Assembly (NCBI RefSeq): GCF_000264995.1
Contig: NW_006767441.1
Coordinates: forward strand, 686,787 to 750,786
Source of the DNA: Punctularia strigosozonata HHB-11173 SS5
Lineage: Eukaryota; Basidiomycota; Agaricomycetes; Corticiales; Punctulariaceae
Reading direction: 5' to 3'
Length of the DNA: 64,000 nucleotides
Positions 46,875 through 57,013 of the stretch are shown here, piece by piece. Made by a program: the position numbers and the translations under genes. The notes beneath the pieces were generated by a model, which was given only the letters and a program-made list of their open reading frames with translations, was not told where the DNA came from and did not search any database. Position 1 is the first letter of the stretch. Every line of letters starts with the position of its first letter.

Positions 46875-49800
46875 GTGTCTGATCGCTCGGAGGAGCGGCA
46901 TCCACCGATCGCTCTGAATCCCGCGGCGGCATCGAGCGTTTTGTCTGCACTATTAGACGAGCAGTCGGGTGCATCTGCATCTGCCACGAGGCGCACCAGG
47001 TCCGAATACGAAGACGACGCCAGTGACAGTGAGGGCCGGGTCGTATCCAGTGCGTATGTCATGCCGGCTACGGTGTGCACGCGGCTGACGCAGCCTCCCC
47101 TTTGCGTCTCATTTCCTATTTCTGTGCTGCAACCATATACGCGCAGGTGCCGGACAACGCAGAGTGACAAAACGACAGAGACTCGATTCACCGAACCGAA
47201 CGCCGACCCCCACTGCACACGCGCTCGGCTTCGACAGATCCACAACTGCTACGGCCTACACCTCCACCCCTACACCAGTTATGCGACTGTCTGAGCGCGA
47301 CGACGAATCGTTACTCTCCATCTCCCCCTCCATGGCTAACGACGCCTTTGCCGGTCCATCAACGCCATCCACCTCCGCTAATCCCGGAACCTCTAATGGA
47401 CACAGCAATGGGCACACTAATGGCGCATCGACCTCCGGGTTGAAGGAAGGGTTCTCCGTACGCAAATCCGGGAAGTCGGTGACGCGCGTATCCCTCCCCG
47501 GCAAGACCCTGTACGATGATTCATTGGTGGATCGGGAAGAGTTTGTGAGGCTCGTAATACAGAGTTTGAGGGAGGTGGGATATATGTGAGTTCGAGAACA
47601 TGCCACCATCTACGTACGTCGTGGAGCTCACGCAAACCCGTGCAGTGAATCTGCTGCCACATTGGAAGCAGAATCTGGGTATGAGATGGAATTACCTCAA
47701 GTATCCGACTTCCGGCGATACATTTTGGATGGGCTATGGGGCGAGGCCGAGGATGCTCTCCTGCAATTGGGTGTGGCCGATCACGATGCCCTCTATGTAA
47801 GCGTCAGTCCTGCAGGGTTAATGGCCCTATTGAAAGTTACATACTACAGGAGGCCAGGTTTCTGATCAGTCGGCAAAAGTACTTGGAGCTACTGGAAGAA
47901 GATGACACGACAGCCGCGTTACATGTGTTGCGAACAGAGATCACTCCCTTAAACATTGACACCGAAACCTTGCATTTCCTCTCCAGGTTAGACATTACTT
48001 GGTCCTGCGTCTTCAGTATCATGAACGTTCATCCCTATAGTCTGCTGATGTGCGCTGATACTGCGGACCTACGACAACGAGTTAATTGGGATGACTCTCC
48101 AGGAAGTTCAAGACGCCGCCTTCTTTCTGAGTTACAACGTTAGTTCACAGCCTCGCATGAACGGCGTTTTACTGACGTCGGCGGTTTATAAACAGGCTTC
48201 ATACCATCATCCATCATGATCCCACCGCGACGTTTCTCGACGTTATTAACCCAAGCCCTTACATATCAGCGCCAGAGCTGTATATATCATAATGGACCTA
48301 CCCCGCTCCCGATACCAGGTTCAGGCTCATCCTTGACCTCCTCGAGCTCTGCCTTCTCTCTTTATCGAGACCACTTGTGCGACAAGAACGCATTCCCGCG
48401 GATCACCACCATGATACTCGAAGGACACACGGACGAAGTTTGGAATCTCAAGTGGAGCCACGACGGCCAATTCTTAGCAACTGTGAGCAAAGACCAGACA
48501 GCAATCATCTGGAAGGTCGGGGTACGTATTGGCAAACTCTATGGATGGCGTGAACCGCGCTACGACATGTAGCCCTCTGTTGACTGCGGTCCTTATTCAT
48601 AGCCCGAAGAGGACGCTGCAACGAGGGAATGCTCGCAAGTATTTGTGCTCCGCGACCATGAATACGAAGTGGGCTGCCTAGCCTGGTCCATAGATGATAA
48701 GGTGCTACTCACAGGAGCAGATCACGTTATCACGCGATGGAACGCGCAGGTCGGTGTGTTGCGCTATCCTGGGATGCATGTGTACTGAACGGAAACCCCT
48801 GGTTAGACCGGCGCATGCATGGGCAAACTTCCCTCGGCCCACCATGAGACTGTCACAGCGTTAGTATGGTTGCCAGATGGATCAGGATTCATCTCGGGTG
48901 CTCTCGACCGCAAGATCATTCTATGGGTGAGTGACGCAACACCATCCGTCAATCATGTCTTAAAGCCCGTCCAGGACGCTGACGGCAAGCAACGGGATAA
49001 TTGGGGGACCACGGCTATTCGTGTAACGGATCTTGCGGTGACCCCAGATTTAACTCGCGTGGTGGCAGTGGGGATGTACCATGTCCCAACGGTCCCGAAT
49101 CCGGGCCCCCATAACGGCGCCGATTCAGGAACGGGGGCAGCTGCAGGGACGCCGGGAGTGTCGCAAAGGGAGACTCGCATGATTGTGTACGACTTAGCAA
49201 CGAAGCAGCCAGAAGCGTACGTAAGATCCTGGCCTGACAAAGGGGGTTGCTATCGCACCACGATGCTTAAACCCGCTTCTTTTCCCTAGGTCAATCCGCC
49301 TGGAAGGGGAGCTCACGAGCGTGAGCATCTCACAGGACTCCCGCTATGCATTGGTCAACCACACTCCGGACGTAAGCGGGATTTTCTGGGCACCATCCGT
49401 CGTACGACTGACCCGGGCCGATCAGGAAATTCATCTGTGGGATCTAAATACGGCTCGGTTAGTGCGCAAGTTAACCGGACAGCGTCAAGGCAACCACGTT
49501 ATTCGGAGCTGTTTTGGTGGCGTCGACGGCAACTTCGTCGCGAGCGGAAGCGAAGGTTCGTGATTTCCTCGTGTGCAGTGGCAGACGCACATTCAGCATC
49601 GCTCTCTCCTTCTTCCCTCTCGACTCCGGCCCGATAATATCTACATTGCTAATGCCTTATTTGCTATCTACAGATGCGAACGTGTATATCTGGCACCGGG
49701 ATAGCGGCGCCTTACTCGAAGTCCTATCAGGCCATGGGAGAGGAAGTGTTAATGCTGTGGCGTGGAACCCGCGCAACGCGAGAATGTTTGCCAGTTGTTC

Positions 49801-49960
49801 TGACGATGCTACTGTCAGAATCTGGGAGAGCGAGCCCGGCGGAACGTTCTCAAGCGACATCGCGCGAATCAGCGAGCCGGATTCGAAAGGCAAGGGCAAG
49901 ACGCGCGAACGCTGGGATGCAACCGGCGGCCGTGCTCACACTTCGGGATTGACACTCTGA
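46875..49960 (+). CDS. GID7: LisH-CTLH-WD40 protein Gid7/WDR26 (GID E3 ligase subunit)
   Basis: This is a subunit of the GID/CTLH ubiquitin ligase, which degrades gluconeogenic enzymes and other targets; Gid7 builds higher-order assemblies. LisH-CTLH sequence: [38 protein letters not shown] then [49 protein letters not shown] is the linker typical of WDR26. WD40 blades follow: [92 protein letters not shown] and [20 protein letters not shown], ending at a stop at 49958-49960. The 5' end is uncertain. Protein-like sequence starts near 46875 ([20 protein letters not shown]) and crosses an intron into [14 protein letters not shown], but this frame has no ATG after the nearest upstream stop. The first secure in-frame ATG is at 47281. 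Confidence 0.88.
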
Positions 49961-51540
49961 CGACTGTGGTCAGCCTTCTATTGATCTTTCACTTCAACTG
50001 TGCATATATATCATTCAATCCCTGCATATTCATGGAACTTACACAATCAACACAAACAACCCTTCAGATTCCTGGCTTGTCTCCCTAACCAACTGTACAT
50101 TGCATATTATAGAGTCGCGTTACAACGTCATTGAGAAACAATATGTTTTGTGTACTTATAATAAATGCTCATGGAGATTGCGACTTGGGCGCCCCATAGC
50201 TCGGTCATCAAAAGCCAGGTCTGGAAGTCTTGCGCGAGATTGCTACGCGTGCGGCCATGGCGCGCTGTGGTGGCACTTCTGGGCACGTGATTAACACGAT
50301 CACGTTTGACGCGTCTAGAGAGCACAGCCACACCCTGGCTTGAACCAGGCCATGATGCATGATCGGTGAACGCGATGAGACCAAACTCAGTAGAAGATGT
50401 CGTCGACACGGAACCTGAAGATGAGTGCCTGCATGTCCACTACACACGTGTAGGTCCGTGGAAGGTCATGCGTGCCTGTGATTTGCGCATCGTGGAAGGT
50501 ACCGCGAAAGGCGGCGGCATTTGCATATCGCAGGCAATCTACCACCACGAACTGGGTTCACAACTTCAATAGGGGTACGTATTCTTAGTGGCTGGTGTTG
50601 TCTAACGTCATCTTTCGCTCATGCTCGGCAGACGTACGATAGCTCGAAAGCATCTGGGTGACGCCAGAATTTGTAATGCATGTCAAGACAAATATCGTAT
50701 CCGAGGGATCATGCTATGCATATGGCTCCGCTTTCCGTGAGTTTGACGATTCTGCGTGTTTTGACGATGGTTATCAGATTTTGCCGGTCCCTCCCTGTGG
50801 GGTAGGACAAGATCAACATGCGCCGGTGTACGTGACATGAGAATGTCCTATCCAAGATTTCACCAGGCGGACACGCAAACAGTCGGTTCATTCAATGCGG
50901 AACAACCCCTTCACAAGCCATGGCCTGATAACCGACAACCGAACTTCCACCCGGAGAGGCGAAGCCACGTTCAGCAACACCGTGTTACGCAGTCATCGCT
51001 TAATAGGGTCTTCGGAGCTCGCGCTGTGCGACCATGACGCTTAATCTGAGTAACGAGGCCTACCCCGGGGAGATCCTGTTGTTTATCCGGAGATGCCTCG
51101 GTGCCATTCGATGCATCTTGGTATAGTCCCTACCGCTGATGGTATACTTCGATGCTATATCCGCCCGGAAGCCCGTGGTGTCAGATGCTCAACACCGCTC
51201 GTCACCCGGGCCGGCCAAACGTGTTCAGCGAATGCTGTCATGGTTTCGATCTGCATATCTACCTTTCAATCAACGACAGGGATGCTAACATCCAACGTCA
51301 GGCTCCCTATCTTGTGGCTCACCTCGGCCCCATGAGGGTGCATATCGAGCCTGACTCGCGTTCAGTTCTATCTATTGAACATGTGCTTTACATTACGACC
51401 TAAGGGAATAGTACAATGCAGAGCAAGATGATGTATCCATGCAACGAAGACATAGGACAGACCTGGCGTGAGTGTGACAACGATGATGATGACCAATGCA
51501 AAATGGGATGTAGAAAAGCAGTAGATTGAATGAGGCCAGG
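49961..51540. other. Intergenic: convergent 3' flanks of GID7 and elongin A
   Basis: 1.6 kb with short open frames (plus 50366-50572, 50658-50840, 51152-51403) that I cannot link to any family or join with good splice sites. Possibly degraded coding sequence, but there is not enough evidence to call a pseudogene. Confidence 0.45.
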
Positions 51541-52749
51541 TTAGCGGTTACCTCCGGTTATAGTACGATTAAGCTGTGAATATGCTCGATTCTTGGGCAT
51601 AAACAAAGTCGACGCTAGATCTTTCTTGCCTGCAGGCAGGCTCTTGATAGGACGAGAACCGACTGGCTTCGCGGTCTGCTGTGAAATGCTTGAAGGCGGT
51701 GGTTGTGGCGGAGTCGAAAAGGCGGGTTGCGTTGATGGGGCGGATTGCGCGGGTTTGGGGTTTGAGGGTTTACACGGCCGTTTAGTTACAGTCACAAATG
51801 TGGCGTTTGTCCGTTCACCAGCACTAGATGCTTGAGCCCGATTAGGAAGCAGAGAAACTTTGGCATTGACGTTGTTGGGCACTATGCGCGCGGTTTGCAT
51901 AGTCGATTTGGAGCCAAATGTGCTTCGCGCCCGCCTTTGAACTTCGTCGCGAGTCTTCTGAAACAAAGTTTTCTGCGGCGCAGGCATTCCCCCTAGCAAG
52001 GTGCAAATGTCAACGCTCGGTCTGTTTGTTTGTTGCCATGAAACATACATCTGGGTCGTTTCGCCGGTGGAAGTCGATCAGTCACCTTGATTGCATCCTC
52101 TTTCTTTTGCTTCTCCGCGGCTTGCCGCTGGTTCCGTAGTTTCGCGGCGACTTCCTCTAATCTTTGCGCTTGTTGCGCACGCATGTCCTAAGGAAGGTTT
52201 AGCTGAGCCAGGAGATGGATCATCCATGCTCACAAGATAATGATCCTTCCAGTCGACTGAGGTAGAAGGATTCTCTCTTTCAACATCCCCGGCCGCTGTA
52301 GGAAATAAACGGAAGCAAAAGCGTTTCCATAGTTCTGTTCGTGATGAGGATAACTGTGGCCGGCACAAGGATGATGAGCGTACCAGATGTATCATGTACT
52401 AAATGCTGTCCACCGGCAGACGTGAGTAGAACGTCTGAGCGCAGGAATCAGGACGTACAGGTGACGCCGTCTCCAATATGTCGAGAGTCTCAGGGTCCAC
52501 AGTCTCCAACATGGGCTTTATCAAGGTATATGGTATAGTGCCGACATCCGTGATAGCTGCACCTGTCGTCAAGCGGTGTGTAGGCAAGTCAGTGTGAGCG
52601 AACCTTCAATATGCAACGCCAAGGCTGCGATGCGCGGTCAGTGTATTGATGCACGGCTCTTGAATGACGGTGGACGGCGCACCACGTTGGCAGTACTGCA
52701 CCAGACTAGGAGTCGATCGGCTGCTTGTACTGGGTTCATTGCCTTCCAT
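51541..52749 (-). CDS. ELA1: Elongin-A-like protein (RNA polymerase II elongation / ubiquitylation factor)
   Basis: This is an elongin A homolog that partners with elongin C (and a cullin) and helps remove stalled RNA polymerase II. The start is the ATG at 52747-52749. Small exons give MEGNEPSTSSRSTPSLVQYC, then QRALALHIEG, then AAITDVGTIPYTLIKPMLET with VDPETLDILETASP, then TELWKRFCFRLFPTAAGDVE, VDWKDHYLVSMDD and an Arg/Gln-rich helix (MRAQQAQRLEEVAAKLRNQR). The order DVGxxPYxLxKPxLE then LWKRFCxRxFP is diagnostic of the Elongin-A domain. The last exon is basic and Pro/Ser-rich and ends SQLNRTITGGNR with a stop at 51541-51543. Length of roughly 330 residues fits fungal Ela1. Joins GTGCGC...TCGCAG and GTTCGC...GACAG were checked for phase. 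Confidence 0.85.
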
Positions 52750-54340
52750 GTCCGACGAATGTGTAGCTTTCACCACAGGACAGAAGAAGGTACGTTGGGG
52801 ATATTTACACGTCCGGCGTAGTCCAGTCGGTGGAGTTCAAGCGCGACAGCAATGATAGAGGATTTTAATGAGCCGCGGGGGTGCGAATTGGCACGTGGCG
52901 TGTAGACACAGCCTTTGCTTACACTGAAGTAGACAAGTAACACTGCTTCAGTGCTCCGGATCCGCTAGGCTCGGAGCAGCATACAAGAGATGAGGACACG
53001 CGACCCGACGACATGGTAGATTCTCCCACTTAGGGGGGCCTCGTCGATGTTTTTGGCAAAAATCCTACCAATGTCATTGATACAAGCTCTGCGATCAGCC
53101 ATCTCACGCTGTGCCCGAGTCGCCGCCGAGCAGAATGACACGATCTTGCCAGCGCCGCGGATGACCTACGGTGCGAGAACTCTGACGCTGACGAATAGGG
53201 AGAGTCTCAATGGTCCATCAGAAGCTCAGGTGCTGAGCAAGAGCTAGATGCAGGTCCCAGGAATTCACGGATATGACCGGCGCAGCTTCAGCGAAAGCCA
53301 CCACCACCTGCTACGTCTGGGACGTCACCAGATGGTGGGCAGGCGCGCGAGATAGCCGAGCGTGCTGCGGCGGGAGAGTCCCATAGAGATGGGTTGCAGC
53401 AACTTGAGAAAGGAAAGGTTTATCTGCGAATAGTACTGAATGACTCGCCGAGGTCGCCACCCATGGGCTGGGCGATGTAACGCAGGACTGCGAACGTGGC
53501 GAAATCATCGAGATCGTCAATGCAATATATATTGACGTCGGGGGAACATCCTGTACATGAATCCGGCCTGTAAACTAGTCCGTGAACAGTAGATGCACAC
53601 AGCAAAGAAGGAGAAGCGGACCAAGACTGTATGTTTCGGCATGCGGATGAGAAACTCAAAGTCTGTACCGACATAGAACGGGAACAACCGGAGAGACTGG
53701 TCTCGGAAGACCTGGCCGAGAAGCGTCCGAGGTATGTAACCATTTCCCTCAGGAACCAGCTTCAAATGCGGGCGCATGCACCTGCATCCACCGTGGACAT
53801 CCGTCGAGGTCTCGCATATGAGCAACTGTAGGCTTATCATGGGAACTGCTCGCCCGAGGGAGCAGAGCCCGACAGCTGAGATACACCTGTCTGGCCCAAT
53901 TCTGCTTCCGTCTCCCTCGATGCCACATGATGTTCCATTACAATCGCCGTGGCGAGGGAAGATTATCGTCGGCGTGCGAAAGCGGCAGCGGCTTCAAGCC
54001 CATGTGTCTAACTCCGGGGCTTCATGCAGATGTCAGCCCAGTGCGAAATCGAAGTGGAGCAAATGTGAACGCTGTAGGTCTACACTCACCCATTGCCTCA
54101 TGGACGCTGTTGCGATGCCTGATTTGACTCTGCGTTCAGTCCTTCATCACCCGAGCCGCAGTTTCTAGAGCATGGGCGGCAAGCTGCTCCATTGACTATG
54201 GACCAACTCGGTCATCAATGCAGTCACAGCCGTTGCTCTCGATGAACCGGTAATACGAACCCTCATCTCACGTCCGTGTAAGACCTCATGCTGCGTATAA
54301 AAGGAACGTGCTGTCAACGATGATTGCACAACCATTCACT
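52750..54340. other. 1.6-kb region upstream of the WOPR regulator
   Basis: Divergent space between ELA1 and the WOPR gene. It contains a protein-like minus-strand frame at 53420-53840 (described separately) and a plus-strand frame at 53776-54168 without recognisable motifs. Part of it is presumably the promoter of the WOPR gene. Confidence 0.4.
53420..53840 (-). other. Possible unidentified minus-strand coding remnant
   Basis: Two overlapping minus-strand frames contain protein-like stretches: LKLVPEGNGYIPRTLLGQVF with FRDQSLRLFPFYVGTDFEFL in one, and IYCIDDLDDFATFAVLRYIA with QPMGGDLGESF, ending at a stop at 53420-53422, in the other. A plausible intron of about 70 nt between PKHT and PDSCTGC would join them. 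I recognise no family and no clear upstream exon. The opposite strand is also open for 66 codons, so this may be chance. Confidence 0.2.
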
Positions 54341-55452
54341 ATGCAGCGTCCTACACATTCACGCCTGCATCTTCGTGGTCAGCTTTCATCACCTCAGGCA
54401 AAAAACTGTGACCTCAATGTTTCGCAGACGCGCGAGACGCGCATATGGTCTTCGAGGCTGTCCGACTTGGGATACTAAAACCAGTGACGCGTCGCCTGAA
54501 CGAGATTGAAAGATCGACGTTCATTCAATCGGGAGCTGTCTTCGTGTGGGAAGAGAGCGAAGACGATTCCGGGCTGAAACGATGGACGGACGGCCGCGTT
54601 TGGAGCCAGTCGCGTATGCGTGAGGTATTTCTATAATTTGCATTCAGCTTGACGTACACCACCAACCAAACACTGTAGCCCTACCTTTTCTACGACGAAA
54701 AATTGTCAGAAGACGCAGCCGGGCCTGCTGAACGTCTTGCCCCTCGGCGAGTATGATTTCGCCATCCAGATTCTAGTACTTCGATCCGACAAGATCATGT
54801 TCGACAGAAACTCGCCTGGGACATACCGATTTGTAGACGGCATGTCCCGAGGTGCACCTGCATCATCCGCACAGGTGAGTGCTTGCGCCATGATTGTCAA
54901 CAGTATGCCTGATGAAATGCATTCGGAAGTCTCACTATGAGCGAAGCGAGCACCGACCGCTCGGATTGATCAAGCAGGCTTACTCGGCATACGTCACCTT
55001 ACCCGGAAGCTCGTCTGCGAAGCCGCGAAAATGGCACATAACTGGTCAGTCAACTAGTACCCACGATGTGAAAGCCGCAACTTACATCGTGGAAACTACT
55101 GCTCCTAGCGTATTTCACCTACGCGGACCTTCCCAATATACCCACCGTCGACCAGGATCGCGATCTCCGCAGGATACAAGTACCCAGCGGTGTCTACCGG
55201 TCCGGTAAGGCTCGTTCGCGCCAAAATTCGGATCTGGGGATGTCAACCTTGACCCTCACCGAGACTCCCTCTCCTTCCGTATCCCCGCGGCCGCCAACGC
55301 GAATGGGGACCCCAGGCCCAGCATATATGCTCCCACCATTGCACTCCGCCTTAGGAGGGAGCGAAGGAGGATTGGGTCGTCCCCGACTGGACGGAAGGAT
55401 GGTGGAGGATCAGCGCATGATTCGCATGCTGAATGCGGCTCATAACCGATAA
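54341..55452 (+). CDS. WOPR-domain (Gti1/Pac2 family) transcriptional regulator
   Basis: This is a DNA-binding regulator of the Wor1/Ryp1/Gti1-Pac2 family, which controls morphological and developmental switches in fungi. The start is the ATG at 54341 (MQRPTHSRLHLR); an intron then joins to DARDAHMVFEAVRLGILKPV. WOPR box A follows: TRRLNEIERSTFIQSGAVFV then WEESEDDSGLKRWTDGRVWS then QSR. Box B: TYRFVDGMSRGAP, RPLGLIKQAYSAYV, AKPRKWHITAYF, then DLPNIPTVDQDRDLRRIQVP. The tail is Pro/Ser-rich and ends MIRMLNAAHNR with a stop at 55450-55452. Between YDEKLSEDAA (about 54.70 kb) and NSPGTYRFVDG (about 54.81 kb) the frame changes, and the only splice solutions are unusual, so the exon structure there is uncertain. 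It has a single WOPR domain and a compact length, as in other Agaricomycete members. Confidence 0.88.
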
Positions 55453-55730
55453 AAACACCAAGTGTCAAGAAAGACCCTGTGTGATGGCTTCCTTGTTCAA
55501 ATACCTCACCTCCTGCCTTATTTGAGTGCTCGGCCGGTCCCGTAGCTAACGTTACCCAGTGTTGCTGTGCTTAATGTGACGTAGTCCTAGAACCCGTATA
55601 TTGCAGCGCGACGCGGGATTCAAAGTGACGCTTGTGAAACATCATTGATAAATCAGATAATAACGTCATGGAGTCCTGCCTGAGATTCAGACAACGCTCG
55701 GACGCTCAGAAGCTAGCTACGAACCGCAAA

Positions 55731-56849
55731 TTATGCGAAGACCTTCGAAACGGTCAGCTCGTCTTCCTCAATCCTATTAACCTCTTTCCTGACGTTACGC
55801 TCTTCTTCCTGGTGCTTCCGAATCGCGTACTTGTCACCCTGTCGTCGCCTAAGAGCTGACCGTACAGCAGCAGGTGATATGAACTCTGATGGACGTACAC
55901 GAAAGCTGAGCAACTGAAAAATTGTATGCAAAGACGGGGTTACTCACCGGGGTTCGAGAAAACAGTCGCCCCGCCAAAAGCGCCCTCAAAGATGCGAATA
56001 GGTGTTAGAACGAATCGAGGCCCAATTTCCACCAGTGTAGTCTTGGGGGGCCCATTCGGTTGGACTGGATCCTTTTCCAGGATCTACTAGTGCTCAGTGG
56101 CAAGTTGGTACGATACGGTGAAAACGCACTTGAAAGTTGCGGAACCATATTTTGCCGTCGAGCAGAGAGAAAGTAAGAATATGGTCTATGAACGGCTTTG
56201 CTCTACGAGCTTGAGGGGGGACGCCAAAAATCTGTGTGAATATGTCATGAGCAACGATCAATGACTGCAGAAAGGAAATGTGTTCACATGAGTGAACACC
56301 TCTTTAGTCAGTTTCCCCCACTCCGTCTCGTCAAACGCGGCGTCAAAGCTGAGTAGTCCTCTGCTACCTTTCAAGCAGTTGCCTGTCATCTTGAGCTCGT
56401 CCATAGTGTGGATGTTTTGCACGTGCATCTTGATACTTGGGCCATTCGGTGTCTTCGCTGCCCATAGGTACAAATCTTCGTGTCGGCGTGCCTCAAAGTA
56501 CATCGTATTATTGCAATTGTGTAGATCCGCAAGTTCGGGCAGCATGTTAAGATGGTTCTTCGAATCAAGCTTCGCGTCTAGAGGTGCTGCCTCAGTATAT
56601 ACGAAATCGAGAACAAGATGTTTCTGTACCCTTTTTCACGTGAGGCAGAAGTGCCTCCAGATCATTTATAAGATGTCTCATTCGATGCGTTATACCCCGA
56701 GATGACAGCATAAGCACTCTCTGCTTGTTCTTCTTCTTCGGGGGTAAAATTTGAGAGCTTTCGGGGAAGTCCGCTTCGTTTGCTTTACGTTTCGCCCCGA
56801 CAGATGCCTTCGCTGCATTGGATCGCTGTGTTTTCAACACTGACGCCAT
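55731..56849 (-). CDS. BRX1: Ribosome biogenesis protein Brx1 (Brix domain)
   Basis: This nucleolar protein, together with Ebp2, is needed for maturation of the 60S subunit precursor. The start is the ATG at 56847-56849 (MASVLKTQRSNAAKASVGAK). A basic leader with KKKNKQR precedes the Brix domain: VLMLSSRGITHRMRHLINDL then EALLPHVKK, an intron (GTACAG...CTCTAG), DAKLDSKNHLNMLPELADLH, NNTMYFEARRHEDLYLWAAK, GPSIKMHVQNIHTMDELKMT, GNCLKGSRGLLSFDAAFDET and EWGKLTKEVFTH. Later exons (IDHILTFSLLDGKIWFRNFQ, LVEIGPRFVLTPIRIFEG) lead to PAAVRSALRRRQGDKY and a charged C-terminal helix ending KVFA with a stop at 55731-55733. Motif order and length match Brx1 and not other Brix proteins (Rpf1, Rpf2, Imp4, Ssf1). 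It is divergent from the asparaginase gene. Confidence 0.96.
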
Positions 56850-57013
56850 TTTGAGGTAGTCTCGAGAGCCAGAGTAGAGCGACAAGATCTGTGCAAGCGA
56901 GTCGAAGCTCGAGAAAGGTGTTTCAGCGGTCCCGTGATCTACGCAGTCCTTTTGCTTCCCAAGTTCAACCTGCATCTACAGTGCATAGTATAACAGGTGT
57001 TCCTCCCCATATC
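56850..57013. promoter_or_regulatory. Short divergent promoter, BRX1 / L-asparaginase
   Basis: Only 164 bp separate the two start codons, so the promoters are effectively shared. No named motif was assigned. Confidence 0.4.

Noticed and set aside
50366-51403. Series of small plus-strand ORFs suggestive of a decayed gene
   Set aside because: No segment matches a known family, and no consistent frame or splice path connects them.
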